Source: DASQFQ01 sp963802905 (GTDB lineage Bacteria > Actinomycetota > Thermoleophilia > Solirubrobacterales > Solirubrobacteraceae). Taken from it: a DNA stretch of 64,000 bases. Under the pieces are notes generated by a model, which worked only from the letters and a program-made list of their open reading frames with translations, searched no databases and had not been told where the DNA came from. This document shows, piece by piece, positions 52,454 to 61,360 of the stretch (position 1 is its first letter; each line of letters starts with the position of its first letter). The stretch is from the NCBI GenBank assembly GCA_963802905.1, contig CAWDKH010000020.1, positions 44,921-108,920 of the forward strand. The letters are read 5' to 3'. Both the position numbers and the translations under genes were made by a program.

Positions 52454-53380
52454 ATGCGACACCGTCTCCTTATGGGGGCCGTGCTCGCGCTGCTGGCCTG
52501 GCCGGCCACGGGACATGCTCAGAGCGGCGGCGCGTCCGTGCCTGCCCCGACCGGGGGCGCGAACTACGGCATCAGCGTCCCAGGCCTGAAGGCCAGCCGG
52601 TTCAAGGTCGCCCCGCGCACGATCACGCTCGGCGCGCCGGTCAGCTTCCGCTACCGCGTCGACGGCTCTCGCCAGAGCGTGCGCGTCCGCGTCGAGCTGC
52701 TGCCGATCGGCTCGCGCCATCCCGCCGCGCGCATCCGCATGGGCTGGAAGCGCACCGGCCGAACGCTGACCCGTACCTGGACGCCGCCGGCCGGCAAGCT
52801 GACCCCTGGCGACTACCTCGCGCGCCTGCATGCGGTCGACCGCCAGGGCCGCACGCTGCGCCGCAGCGCCACCGCCTCGGGCCGCTCGCGCCTCAAGGTC
52901 GTCGCGCCCGCGCCGCAGCCCGCGCCGATCGGCGCCCCCGCCCCGGTCGCGCCGGTGGTCGGCAGCGGCAGCTTCCCCGTCCAGGGCAGGTACACCTACG
53001 GCGACGGTTTCGGCGTGAAGCGCGGCACGGCCACCCACCGCGGCCAGGACATCCTCGCCGCGTCGGGGACGCCGGTCGTGACCCCGCGCGCGGGCACCGT
53101 GATCTGGCGCGCCTACCAGGCCGACGGCGCCGGCAACTACGTGGTCGTCCGCACCGACGACGGCCGCGACTTCGTCTTCATGCACCTGCTCGACGGCTCG
53201 ACGACGGTCGTCAAGGGCGGCACGCTCACCGCGGGCCAGGCGTTCGCGCAGGTCGGCCAGACCGGCCACGCGACGGCGCCGCACCTGCACTTCGAGATCT
53301 GGCCCGACGGCTGGTACGCGTCCGATGCGTCGCAGCCGATCGACCCGCGGCCGGACCTCGACGCGTGGGCCGCCGGGTAG
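52454..53380 (+). CDS. Exported M23 (LytM) metallopeptidase
   Basis: A 308-residue protein with a signal peptide (MRHRLLMGAVLALLAWPATGHAQ), a beta-sandwich region (about 45-155), a Pro/Ala-rich linker and a C-terminal LytM domain (about 185-300). Zinc ligands are His and Asp in THRGQDILAA near 196 and His-x-His in PHLHFEIW near 278. It should cut peptidoglycan cross-bridges or activate amidases. A start at 52334 would overlap the hydrolase gene and put the signal sequence inside the protein, so 52454 is preferred. Confidence 0.9.
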   Translation: MRHRLLMGAVLALLAWPATGHAQSGGASVPAPTGGANYGISVPGLKASRFKVAPRTITLGAPVSFRYRVDGSRQSVRVRVELLPIGSRHPAARIRMGWKRTGRTLTRTWTPPAGKLTPGDYLARLHAVDRQGRTLRRSATASGRSRLKVVAPAPQPAPIGAPAPVAPVVGSGSFPVQGRYTYGDGFGVKRGTATHRGQDILAASGTPVVTPRAGTVIWRAYQADGAGNYVVVRTDDGRDFVFMHLLDGSTTVVKGGTLTAGQAFAQVGQTGHATAPHLHFEIWPDGWYASDASQPIDPRPDLDAWAAG

Positions 53381-53442
53381 TGCCAGCCCTCCAGCGGCGC
53401 CAAATACTCAAGGTTTGTTGACGCGGCGTCGAAGGAGCCTTA

Positions 53443-55482
53443 GTGCGCCTCCGTCTCTCGCGTCCGCGCAAACTTTCCACCTGGCTGTTCCTGACCCTCG
53501 GGCTGATGCTGGCCCCCCAGTTCATCGGCGCCGCTGTCGGCATCAGCCAGCAGCAGGCCCAGATCAACGAAGCGCGCGAGGACGGGCGCGAGGTCGCCAC
53601 GCGCCTCGGCCGCATCGCCCACCTCAAGTCGACGCTCGACGCCACCGAGGACGCCGTCCTGCGCGCGCCGGGCGAGGGCAGTCACGCAGCGGGTCCGCGC
53701 GTACGCGGCACGCTCGCTCGCGCGAACGCCGACGTGCTGGTGCTGGACAGCCCGGTGCTCAACCGCGACTTCGCCCGCCTCCAGACGTTCGCCGCCGGAG
53801 ACCTCGCCACGGCCGCGGACCGTCGCCGGCTCGAGGCGCCGCTCGACAGTGTGCGGGCCACGACCGCGCAGCTCGCGGACGAGACGGTGGCGACCACGAC
53901 CGCCGACGAGGTCGACGAGCGCGCCGACCAGCGCACGCAGTTGCGGGGCATCACGCTCGCCTTCATCGCCACGCTGATGCTCACGCTGCTGATCGCCCGC
54001 CTCTTCATCAGCTCGATCCGGCGGCCGCTGCGGACGCTGCGCGCCTCCGCCGTCAAGCTCGGCAGCGGCGACCTCAGCCACCGCGCCGAGCTCGACTCGT
54101 TCGCTGAGTTCAACCAGGTCGCCGACGCCTTCAACACGATGGCCGACGCACTGCGGCAGAGCGACCACGAGCTCAACCACCGCGCGTTCCACGACCCGCT
54201 CACCGGCCTCGCCAACCGCGCGCTGATGTTCAACCGCATCACGCACGCGCTCGAGCGCCGCGGACGGGAGGCGATCGGCGTGCTGATCGTCGACGTCGAC
54301 GACTTCAAGAGCGTCAACGAGGGCCTCGGCCACAGCCGTGGCGACGAGGCACTCATTGAGGTCGGCCGGCGGCTGCGCGGCATCCTGCGCCCCTCCGACA
54401 CGGTCGCGCGCCTCGGCGGCGACGAGTTCGCGATCCTGCTCGAGGACCTCTCGGAGCCCCAGGGCGCCACGGGCGTGGCCGAGCGGATCCTGCTCGCGCT
54501 CTCCACCCCGGTCAAGGTCACGGGCGGCGAGGTCGAGCTGGCCGCCAGCGTCGGCGTGGCGGTCTCGGGCGCCCAGCTCAACGACGCCGACGAGCTGATC
54601 CGTGCCGCCGACCTCGCGATGTACGCCGCCAAGAAGGCGGGCAAGGGCCGCTACTGCTCGTTCGAGGCCTCGATGCTGTCCGGCGCCGTCGAGCGCCTGG
54701 CGCTCGAGCGCGACCTCAAGCACGCGATCCTGCGCGACGAGCTCGACATCCACTACCAGCCCGTCGTCGACATGGCGACCGGCCGCGCGCGCGGCGTCGA
54801 GGCGCTCGCGCGCTGGACGCATCCCGAGCGCGGCCCCGTCGCCCCCGACGTGTTCATCCCGCTCGCCGAGCAGAGCGGAATGATCGTGCCGCTCGGCCGG
54901 CGCATGCTCGCGCGCGCGTGCGCCGATCTACCCGCGCTGCGCCGCGGCTTCGACGAGCCCGACATGGTCGTCAGCGTCAACCTGTCGGCCGCCGAGCTGC
55001 ACGCGCCGGGGCTCACCGACCACCTCGTGAGCTGCACGGACGCGGCGGGCATCACGTGCGGCAGCGTGATCCTCGAGATCACCGAGTCGCAGATCATGAA
55101 CGACCTCGACGCAGCGGTCGAGCGCCTGCACGAGCTCAAGGCACTCGGGGCCCACCTCGCGCTCGACGACTTCGGCACCGGCTATTCGTCGCTCGCCTAC
55201 CTGCGCAGCTTCCCGATCGACGCGGTCAAGATCGACCGCGCCTTCATCGGCGCGGTCGCCGACCCGAGCTCCGACGACCACGCGCTGGTGCGCGCGATCA
55301 TCTCGCTCGGCCAGGCGCTCGACATCCGCGTCGTCGCCGAGGGCATCGAGGAGGAGGACCAGCGCCGCGAGCTGCGGCGGCTCGGCTGCGACCGCGGCCA
55401 GGGCTACCTGTTCTCACGCCCGCTGCCCTGCACCGAGCTGATCCTCAGCTACGGGCGCGGCCCCGCCCTGCGCTACTCGTAG
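53443..55482 (+). CDS. GGDEF-EAL bifunctional cyclic-di-GMP enzyme
   Basis: A 679-residue membrane sensor. Layout: a membrane helix near 12-33, an extracytoplasmic sensor region to about 165, a second helix 'TLAFIATLMLTLLIARLFISS', then HAMP (to about 235). The GGDEF domain (240-405) has the intact active-site motif RLGGDEFAIL near 323 and 'LIVDVDDFKSVNEGLGHSRGD'. The EAL domain (about 415-670) has GVEALARW, 'DDFGTGYSSLAYL' and 'IDRAFI'. Both activities may be functional, so it could make and break c-di-GMP. GTG 53443 follows an AAGGAG site. Its last 10 bp overlap the convergent permease gene. Confidence 0.93.
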   Translation: MRLRLSRPRKLSTWLFLTLGLMLAPQFIGAAVGISQQQAQINEAREDGREVATRLGRIAHLKSTLDATEDAVLRAPGEGSHAAGPRVRGTLARANADVLVLDSPVLNRDFARLQTFAAGDLATAADRRRLEAPLDSVRATTAQLADETVATTTADEVDERADQRTQLRGITLAFIATLMLTLLIARLFISSIRRPLRTLRASAVKLGSGDLSHRAELDSFAEFNQVADAFNTMADALRQSDHELNHRAFHDPLTGLANRALMFNRITHALERRGREAIGVLIVDVDDFKSVNEGLGHSRGDEALIEVGRRLRGILRPSDTVARLGGDEFAILLEDLSEPQGATGVAERILLALSTPVKVTGGEVELAASVGVAVSGAQLNDADELIRAADLAMYAAKKAGKGRYCSFEASMLSGAVERLALERDLKHAILRDELDIHYQPVVDMATGRARGVEALARWTHPERGPVAPDVFIPLAEQSGMIVPLGRRMLARACADLPALRRGFDEPDMVVSVNLSAAELHAPGLTDHLVSCTDAAGITCGSVILEITESQIMNDLDAAVERLHELKALGAHLALDDFGTGYSSLAYLRSFPIDAVKIDRAFIGAVADPSSDDHALVRAIISLGQALDIRVVAEGIEEEDQRRELRRLGCDRGQGYLFSRPLPCTELILSYGRGPALRYS

Positions 55483-58019
55483 GCGATCGCCCGCAGCACG
55501 TCCAGCCGCGACGCCCGCCGCGCCGGGAAGATCGCCGCGACCACGCCGACGACCATCGCGAAGATCAGCAGCGAGACGATCTGCCCGATCGGGAGCGAGA
55601 ACGTGATCCCCTCGCTCTCGAGCGCCTGGATCACCACGAACCCGAAGAAGATCCCGAGCACGAGCCCGAGCAGCGCGCCGAACACCGCGGTGATCACGCT
55701 CTCGTAGCGGATCATGCGCCGGACGTCGCGGCGCGTCATCCCGACCGCGCGCAGCAGGCCGAGCTCGCGCGTGCGCTCGAAGATCGACAGCGTGAGCGTG
55801 TTGACGATCCCGAACGCCGAGATGATCACGCTCATCGCGAGCAGCGCGTAGAAGAGGCCGAGGAGCTGATTGATCTGGTCGGCGTTCTCGTCCTTGAGCT
55901 CCTGCTGCGAGCGCGCGCGGGCCTCGGGGAACGCCGCCAGCGCCTTCGTCACGTTCTTCTGCACGGCCGGCACGCTCGCGCCCTGGTCGGTCTTGATCAG
56001 CACGCTCGACACGCGCTTCTGGTCGGCGAGCTGATCGAACGGGACGGCGCCCATGGTGATGCCCCCGAGCAGCGCGTCGTCCTTGTAGATGCCCCGCACG
56101 GTGAGCTCGACGTCGCCGCTCGGGCCCTTGATCGACACCTTGTCGCCGACCTTGTAGTCGCCCTCGGTGGCGACGTTCTCCTCGAGCAGGACGCCGCTCG
56201 AGCCCAGCTCGTCGAGCGACTTCTGGGAGCCGTCCTGCCAGTCGAAGTTGTAGACCTGCCCGATCGTCGCGGGGTCGATCGCGTGCGTGTACTTCGTGCC
56301 GAGGCTCCCGACCTTGCTCTGGGTGTCCCGGATCGGTGAGGCCGCGGCGACGCCGTCGACGTTCGCCACCGCGGGGACGACCGCGGCCGGGATCGGGGTG
56401 AAGCCGTCGTCGTGCAGCACCGCGATGTCGCCCGCCAGCGTGCGGTCGATGAGATCGGAGACCGAGGCGCGCAGCCCGTTCGCGAAAATCGTCACGAAGA
56501 CGACGAGCGCGAGCCCGATCATCAGCGCCGCCGAGGTGACGGCGGTGCGGCCGGGATGGCGCGTGGAGTTCTCGCGCGCGAGCCGCCCGACGAGCTTGGT
56601 GTAGCGCTCGGCCGGCCAGGCGACGACGCGCGCCGCCGGGCTGACGAAGCGCGGCGAGATCAGCGCGATGCCGAGGATCAGGACGACGGCGCCGCCCGCG
56701 GCGCCGAGCAGCTTGGTCGACGTGTCGCCGCCCTCGGCGAGCAGGCCCGCGATGACGAGACCGGCGCCGCCGAGGATGAACAGGCCGGCGAGGATCGGCG
56801 TCAGCCGCGCGAGCCGCCCGCGCGACGGCGCGCTCGCCTCGCGCAGCGCCTCGACGGGCGCGACCCGCGTGGCGCGCACCGCCGGCGCCAGCGCTCCGAC
56901 CAGCGTCACGATCGTGCCGACGAGCAGGCACACGATGATCGTGCGGCTCTCGAGCACGAGCGCAGTGGTGGGCAGGTCGATGCCGAGCGCCTTGAACAGC
57001 TCGTTGATGGCCTTGGCGAAGCCGAGACCGGCCACGATGCCGACGATCGAGCCGATCAGGCCGATGGTGAGCGCCTCGAGCAGCACTGAGTTGAGCACCT
57101 GCCGGCGCGTGGCGCCGAGCGTGCGCAGCAGGGCGAGCTCGCGGGCGCGCTGGGCGACGGTGATCGAGAACGTGTTGAAGATCAGGAATGCGCCGACGAG
57201 CACCGCGATGAACGCGAACGCGAGCAGGCCGGTGGTCAGGAACGACAGGCCCTCGCGGATGTCGTCGCCGGCCGCGTCCGCCTCCTGCGCGGCGGTCCGG
57301 ACCTGCGCGGTCGGCGGCAGGATCGAGGCGACGCTGCGCTGGAGCTCGCTGTCGGAGGTCCCGGACTTCGCGGCCACGAACGCGAAGTCGACCTCGTTGC
57401 GCTTGTCGAACAGTGCCTGCGCGGTTGCGAGGTCGAAGACGACGACCGTCGCGCCGCCGAGACCGGCGGACGACCCGAGCGTGACGGTCCCAACGAGCGT
57501 GTACGGCTTCTTGGGCCCGCCGGCGGCGACCGTCACGGTGTCGCCGACGTCGTAGCCCTCCTTGTCGGCCGTCGAGACGTCCATGGCGACCTCATCCGGT
57601 CCGCGCGGCTCGTGCCCCTCCCGGATCCCGAGCGGGGCGAACGGCTTCGGCATCCACGTGGCCGCGATGGTCGGCGCGCCGCCGGTCGAGACGACCTTGC
57701 CGTCCTTGCCCACGATCGCGGCGACGTCGTTGATCTGGCCCGCGACCTGGCTGACCTCGGGCAGCTGCCGGATCTTGTCGAGCAGCTGAGCGTCGAGCGG
57801 CCGCGGCATCGTGAAGTCCGTCTCGACCTGCTCCTTGCCGGAGACGACGACGTCGGCGCCCTTGGTCCCCGAAGCGAAGATCTCGTCGAACGCCTTCTGG
57901 ATCGTGTCCGTGAGGACGAACGTCCCGGCGATCATCGTCACGCCGAGGAGGACGGCGATGACGGTCAGGGAGGTGCGGAGCTTGCGCGCCGCGAGGCCGC
58001 GGAGCGCGAGGCGTGTCAC
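55473..58019 (-). CDS. ABC transporter permease (FtsX/MacB-type, duplicated)
   Basis: An 848-residue membrane protein. It has an N-terminal helix ('LRTSLTVIAVLLGVTMIAGTFVL') and a large extracytoplasmic MacB-type domain (about 45-240). A three-helix FtsX domain (about 260-385) includes 'FLIFNTFSITVAQRARELALLRTLGATRRQVLNSVLLEAL'. A second copy of the same arrangement ends with 'GIVNTLTLSIFERTRELGLLRAVGMTRRDVRRMIRYESV'. Such permeases with a LolD/MacB-like ATPase export or extract lipids or peptides. The GTG start overlaps the ATPase stop by 4 bp. Confidence 0.92.
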   Translation of the reverse strand: MTRLALRGLAARKLRTSLTVIAVLLGVTMIAGTFVLTDTIQKAFDEIFASGTKGADVVVSGKEQVETDFTMPRPLDAQLLDKIRQLPEVSQVAGQINDVAAIVGKDGKVVSTGGAPTIAATWMPKPFAPLGIREGHEPRGPDEVAMDVSTADKEGYDVGDTVTVAAGGPKKPYTLVGTVTLGSSAGLGGATVVVFDLATAQALFDKRNEVDFAFVAAKSGTSDSELQRSVASILPPTAQVRTAAQEADAAGDDIREGLSFLTTGLLAFAFIAVLVGAFLIFNTFSITVAQRARELALLRTLGATRRQVLNSVLLEALTIGLIGSIVGIVAGLGFAKAINELFKALGIDLPTTALVLESRTIIVCLLVGTIVTLVGALAPAVRATRVAPVEALREASAPSRGRLARLTPILAGLFILGGAGLVIAGLLAEGGDTSTKLLGAAGGAVVLILGIALISPRFVSPAARVVAWPAERYTKLVGRLARENSTRHPGRTAVTSAALMIGLALVVFVTIFANGLRASVSDLIDRTLAGDIAVLHDDGFTPIPAAVVPAVANVDGVAAASPIRDTQSKVGSLGTKYTHAIDPATIGQVYNFDWQDGSQKSLDELGSSGVLLEENVATEGDYKVGDKVSIKGPSGDVELTVRGIYKDDALLGGITMGAVPFDQLADQKRVSSVLIKTDQGASVPAVQKNVTKALAAFPEARARSQQELKDENADQINQLLGLFYALLAMSVIISAFGIVNTLTLSIFERTRELGLLRAVGMTRRDVRRMIRYESVITAVFGALLGLVLGIFFGFVVIQALESEGITFSLPIGQIVSLLIFAMVVGVVAAIFPARRASRLDVLRAIAYE

Positions 58020-58741
58020 GCCAGCGCCTTCATCTGGTCGAGGATCTGCTCGGCGTCGAGGTGGGGCTCGTCGGCCACGATGTGGCCGTCGTCGAGGAAG
58101 ATCACGCGGTCCGAGATCGAGGCCGCGGTCGCGTCGTGGGTGACCATCACCACCGCCTGGCCGAACTCGTCGACCGCGCGCCGCAGCAGCCCGAGGATCT
58201 CCGCCGACGTCGTGGAGTCGAGGTTGCCGGTCGGCTCGTCGGCGAAGATCACCGCAGGCTCCGAGGCGAGCGCGCGCGCCACCGCGACGCGCTGCTGCTG
58301 GCCACCGGAGAGCTCGGCGGGCCGGTGCGTGCGGCGGTCGGCGAGCGCGACCGCGTCGAGCAGCTGCTCGACGCGCCCGTCGCGGTCGTTGCGGCCGGCG
58401 AGCGTCAGCGGGAGCCGGATGTTCTCCTCGGCGGTGAGGACCGGGACGAGGTTGAAGGCCTGGAAGACGAAGCCGATCTTGTCGCGCCGCAGGCGCGTGA
58501 GGTCGCCGTCGTCGAGCTTGCCGATCTCGGTCCCACCGATCGTCACGGTGCCGGCCGTCGGGCGGTCGAGCCCCGCCAGCACGTGCATGAGCGTCGACTT
58601 GCCGGACCCCGACGGGCCCATGATCGCGGTGAACGAGCCGGGCTGGATCTCGAGCGAGACGCCGCGGAGCGCGTCGACGGCGGCGTCACCCTCGCCGTAG
58701 CGCTTGGTCAGGTCCTGTCCTGCAACGACGGGGTCGGCCAT
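58016..58741 (-). CDS. ABC transporter ATP-binding protein (LolD/MacB family)
   Basis: A 241-residue ATPase: Walker A IMGPSGSGKSTLMHVLAGL near residue 40, Q-loop 'GFVFQAFNLVPVLTAEENI' near 90, signature LSGGQQQRVAVARAL near 145, Walker B 'AVIFADEPTGNLD' near 165, and the H-loop 'VVMVTHDATAA' near 198. 'NLVP.LTA.EN' is typical of the LolD/MacB/FtsE subfamily, matching the FtsX-type permease downstream. ATG 58741 gives the standard start MADPVV. A 58795 start would include the inverted repeat region. Confidence 0.94.
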   Translation of the reverse strand: MADPVVAGQDLTKRYGEGDAAVDALRGVSLEIQPGSFTAIMGPSGSGKSTLMHVLAGLDRPTAGTVTIGGTEIGKLDDGDLTRLRRDKIGFVFQAFNLVPVLTAEENIRLPLTLAGRNDRDGRVEQLLDAVALADRRTHRPAELSGGQQQRVAVARALASEPAVIFADEPTGNLDSTTSAEILGLLRRAVDEFGQAVVMVTHDATAASISDRVIFLDDGHIVADEPHLDAEQILDQMKALA

Positions 58742-58772
58742 GCGCACAGGGTCCCAAACTGCCGGGCGGACC

Positions 58773-58796
58773 GATGGTGTGGCTAACCCCACCATC
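58773..58796. promoter_or_regulatory. Inverted repeat GATGGTG-N10-CACCATC upstream of the ABC operon
   Basis: Perfect 7-bp arms, extendable to 10 bp with one mismatch, lie between the end of the MarR-GNAT gene and the start of the ABC operon. It could be an operator or a hairpin terminator for the upstream gene; no T-run follows on either strand. Confidence 0.4.
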
Positions 58797-58813
58797 TCCC
58801 CTAGGGGATCGCC

Positions 58814-59698
58814 CTATTCGAGGCGCTTGGCGAACCAGTGGTGGGCGAACGGCTCGTCGTTGAAGGCGGGGACCTCCTCGTAGCCGGACGAGCGGTAGAG
58901 CGTGACCGCCTCGTGCAGCAGGTTGCTGGTCTCGAGCCGGACCGTGCGCGCGCCGGCGCGGGCGGCGCGCGCCTCGAGGTCCGCGAGCAGCCGCCGCCCG
59001 AGCCCGAGGCCGCGGGCGGCCTCGGCCAGCCACATGCGCTTGATGTCGGTCGTCGCGTCGGCGGTCTGCTTGATCGCACCGCACCCGACCGGCTCGGCGC
59101 GCAGGTAGGCGACCACCATCTCGCCGTTGGGCGGGCGCAGCTCGTCCGGCTCGGCGGTCGAGCCGATCAGCGGGTCGAACGGCTGGCCGGCGCGGCGCTC
59201 GAGCTCGGCGAAGTACGAGCGCAGGCACTGGCGCGCGTCGGGGTGCTCGGGATCGACCGGGACGATCTCGACCATCGCGGCGGTGAGGAGCCGCTCGACG
59301 TCGCGCATCGCGCCGACCAGCCGCTCGCGCTGCCCGCCGGTCAGCGGCTCGAGCAGCGACGCGGCGAGCGCGTCGCTGCGGCGGTCGAGCTCCGCCAGCT
59401 CCGCGAGTCCGGCCGGCGTCAGCCGCGCGTCGCGCACTCGCCGGTCCTGCCCGCCCGCCGTCACCGTCACCATCCCGGCGGCCTCGAGCGTGCGCAGCAG
59501 GCGGCTGAGGTGGCCGGAGTCGAGGCCGAGCCGGGCGCGCAGCGCACGCACCTCGCAGCCGCGCGCGCCGATCTCCCACAGCACCCGCGCCTCGCCGAGC
59601 GGGCGGTCGAGCGAGAGAAAGTGATCGTCCAGCGCGCCGACGCGCTGGGTCACGGTGCGGTTGAAGCGGCGGACTTGCTCGACCTGCTCCGAGGCCAT
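58814..59698 (-). CDS. MarR-GNAT fusion regulator/acetyltransferase
   Basis: A 294-residue two-domain protein. The N-terminal MarR winged helix (about 1-145) has 'LGEARVLWEIGARGCEVRALRARLGLDSGHLSRLLRTLEAAGMVTV' and the wing 'GQDRRVRDARLTPAGLAEL'. The C-terminal GNAT domain (about 150-294) has 'DIKRMWLAEAARGLGLGRRLLADLEARAARAG' as the acetyl-CoA site, then 'LETSNLLHEAVTLYRSSGYEEVPAFND'. Fusions of this kind are known; the acetyl acceptor is unknown. A perfect palindrome directly before the ATG indicates autoregulation. Confidence 0.92.
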   Translation of the reverse strand: MASEQVEQVRRFNRTVTQRVGALDDHFLSLDRPLGEARVLWEIGARGCEVRALRARLGLDSGHLSRLLRTLEAAGMVTVTAGGQDRRVRDARLTPAGLAELAELDRRSDALAASLLEPLTGGQRERLVGAMRDVERLLTAAMVEIVPVDPEHPDARQCLRSYFAELERRAGQPFDPLIGSTAEPDELRPPNGEMVVAYLRAEPVGCGAIKQTADATTDIKRMWLAEAARGLGLGRRLLADLEARAARAGARTVRLETSNLLHEAVTLYRSSGYEEVPAFNDEPFAHHWFAKRLE

Positions 59699-59718
59699 TA
59701 CCTGACTTTAGTCAGGTA
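59699..59718. promoter_or_regulatory. 20-bp palindromic MarR operator covering the -10 box
   Basis: Arms TACCTGAC and GTCAGGTA are perfectly complementary around a TTTA centre, and the palindrome begins one base before the ATG at 59698. On the minus strand it contains TAAAGT (59710-59705), which ends 6 nt before the ATG. A bound MarR dimer would therefore cover the -10 of its own leaderless promoter. Confidence 0.65.
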
Positions 59719-59758
59719 TCGATCCAGGATCAAGCGCGCGCTAGCCTTCCAGCGCGCT

Positions 59759-59831
59759 GGCGAGATAGCTCAGTTGGTAGAGCACACGACTGAAAATCGT
59801 GGTGTCCCCGGTTCGAGTCCGGGTCTCGCCA
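59759..59831 (+). tRNA. tRNA-Phe (GAA)
   Basis: The 73-nt cloverleaf has acceptor stem GGCGAGA/TCTCGCC with discriminator A at 59831. The D arm contains GCTCAGTTGGTAGAGC, the anticodon GAA is at 59792-59794 in loop CTGAAAA, and the T arm is CCCCGGTTCGAGTCCGGGG-like (GGTTCGAGTCC). CCA is not encoded. A TAGCCT box at 59742-59747 is a suitable -10. It is divergent from the MarR-GNAT gene. Confidence 0.95.
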
Positions 59832-60159
59832 CTCGAACTTCCCGGACATGACCGGAAATCGTGGTCGTTTCGATCCGAGCACGCAGCCGCAAATTAGGGC
59901 GTGCGCCCTGCCGGCTTGGGCGTGATTCGCTCCAGCCGGCGCCCCATGGCCGTTTTGTCGCCTATTTCTTGAGGCCGGTTGAGGGTTCAGGGGCGTGTCA
60001 GCGAGTGACAGCTCGGGCGAGTCAGCGGGGGCGCGACTGAACGGAGCAGCCGGCACGTTCGCGCGCTGATCAGGGCGACTGCTTGGTCTCGTCGTCCAGC
60101 GGAGGGGAGAAGGCCCGCTGTGGGCGGGCCTTCTCGAGGCGCGAACCGCAGCGGGCTGT
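59832..60159. other. Gene-free region downstream of tRNA-Phe
   Basis: About 330 bp without a credible gene. It contains a hairpin at 60107-60135 and somewhat more AT-rich stretches near 59890 and 59960. No integrase, direct repeat of the tRNA 3' end, or other attachment-site structure was found. Confidence 0.4.
60107..60135. terminator. 12-bp stem hairpin, likely terminator
   Basis: GAGAAGGCCCGC and GCGGGCCTTCTC pair perfectly across a 5-nt loop. The hairpin lies 24 bp beyond the stop of the minus-strand gene ending at 60160. No T-run follows, so it may be a Rho-independent terminator of the GC-rich type or an RNA end-protecting hairpin. Confidence 0.6.
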
Positions 60160-60849
60160 TTAGTCGTGGTCGTGGCTGTCGGCGTCCTCGTCGTCGGGGT
60201 GACCGCCTCGAGCGACGTTGAGAGCGACCGTCACGTTGAAGGTGCCGAAATCGGCCACCACCTCGATCGCGACGGTGTGCCGGCCGGGGCGAAGTCTGCG
60301 GATGACAGCGCCCCATGCGTGCGCGGTGAAGGTCGCGGTGACCGCGTCGTACCCGCTTCCGGGGGGCACCGGCACCGTCGTCTGGGGCGAAACGAGCTCG
60401 AACCGTCGCCTGACGAGCCTGACGGTCTCGCCGTCGTCGACCGTGACGTTGAACTCCTGGACGGCTTGGTCAGCGGCGACGGCGCACGCGAGTTGCTCTT
60501 CCTCGGTTTCGCCGACGCCTTCCTCTACGTTGAAGCATGCGGTGCCGAAGTAGACGAACAGCCGCGTGCGCTGCGTGGCGGCGCACGTCGCGGTCCCATC
60601 GTCTCCGAAGTGCGGCGCGATCACGTTACGCGCGAGGGTGACGCAGCTTCCGCTGAAGGGATCCTCGGTGGCAAACGGTCCCACCGACCACCCCTTTGCC
60701 AGCAACTCGCCGCCGGTCAGACCGCCGCCGCGGGCCGGCGCAACGACCGCGCCACCGCCGTCTTGGTGCCGGTCGTGGGCAGAGGCGGCGGGTGCTGCGC
60801 ATAGCGCGATCGCGAAGGTCGCCAGAACGGTACGTCGGAGATGCCTCAT
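60160..60849 (-). CDS. Exported protein of unknown function
   Basis: A 229-residue protein with signal peptide MRHLRRTVLATFAIALCAAPAASA. The mature part starts with a His/Gly-rich stretch, includes two to four Cys ('SGSCVTLARNVIAP', 'GTATCAATQRTRLFVYFGTACFNVEEG') and ends in an acidic His/Asp-rich tail. An all-beta middle ('EFNVTVDDGETVRLVRRRFELVSPQTTV', 'FTAHAWGAVIRRLRPGRHTVAIEV') suggests an immunoglobulin-like secreted domain. It has a strong AAGGAGG ribosome-binding site 5 nt before the ATG, unlike most genes here. No family recognised. Confidence 0.75.
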   Translation of the reverse strand: MRHLRRTVLATFAIALCAAPAASAHDRHQDGGGAVVAPARGGGLTGGELLAKGWSVGPFATEDPFSGSCVTLARNVIAPHFGDDGTATCAATQRTRLFVYFGTACFNVEEGVGETEEEQLACAVAADQAVQEFNVTVDDGETVRLVRRRFELVSPQTTVPVPPGSGYDAVTATFTAHAWGAVIRRLRPGRHTVAIEVVADFGTFNVTVALNVARGGHPDDEDADSHDHD

Positions 60850-60934
60850 GGCATCCTCCTTGTTGGTGATGGGAAGTGCGGGCGGTGGAGCGGTGACGGT
60901 GGCCCGCTCTCCGCGGGCCCCAGGCGTTGGCGGG

Positions 60935-61230
60935 TCAGTGCAGTTGGTGACGGATCGGGGCGATGCGGACCAGCGCGTAGCCGGTGCCGGCGATGGCGAT
61001 GAGCAGGGCGGCGCCGGCGAGGGCGATCGGCAGCGTGGGGGCGTTGTCCTTGATGACGGTGCGGACGACCGTCGGGGCGGGCGTCGAGGGCTCGGCGACA
61101 AGCTGGCTGCGCGGGCCGGTGCTGTCGTCGGCCGGGCGGGCGCTCGCGACGCCGGGCAGCGCGACCAGGGCGATCAGCAGCACGGCGAGTACGGCGGTGG
61201 AGCGTGGGTGACACGGGGGCGGGCGGGCAT
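60935..61230 (-). CDS. Small exported membrane-anchored protein (frame uncertain at start)
   Basis: A signal-like segment 'STAVLAVLLIALVALPGVASA' is followed by a short linker and a C-terminal membrane helix 'TLPIALAGAALLIAIAGTGYALV'. An AGGAGG site stands 7 nt before an ATG at 61230, but that ATG is one base out of frame with the signal peptide. One more C in the CCCCC run near 61212 would join them, giving a protein of about 98 residues. Otherwise translation must start at a downstream GTG. It sits after and on the same strand as the Crp-like gene. Function unknown. Confidence 0.5.
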
Positions 61231-61360
61231 GCGGATGCCTCCTGGAGGCAGTGGGATGGAGCCGATGGAGGCACGCTACGTCCGCCGCCGGGCAGCTCCT
61301 CCACGCACTTCGCCACAGGGTTCTGTGCAATCCGCCACACGCGGCGGAGGCTGAGCGTCG

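Noticed and set aside
58742..58795. N-terminal extension of the ABC ATPase from 58795.
   Set aside because: It adds non-conserved residues translated from an inverted repeat region; the family start is at 58741.
59793..59875. Possible attachment site: AAATCGTGGT occurs in tRNA-Phe and again about 70 bp downstream.
   Set aside because: Only 10 bases match, the copy is not the tRNA 3' end, and no integrase or element follows.
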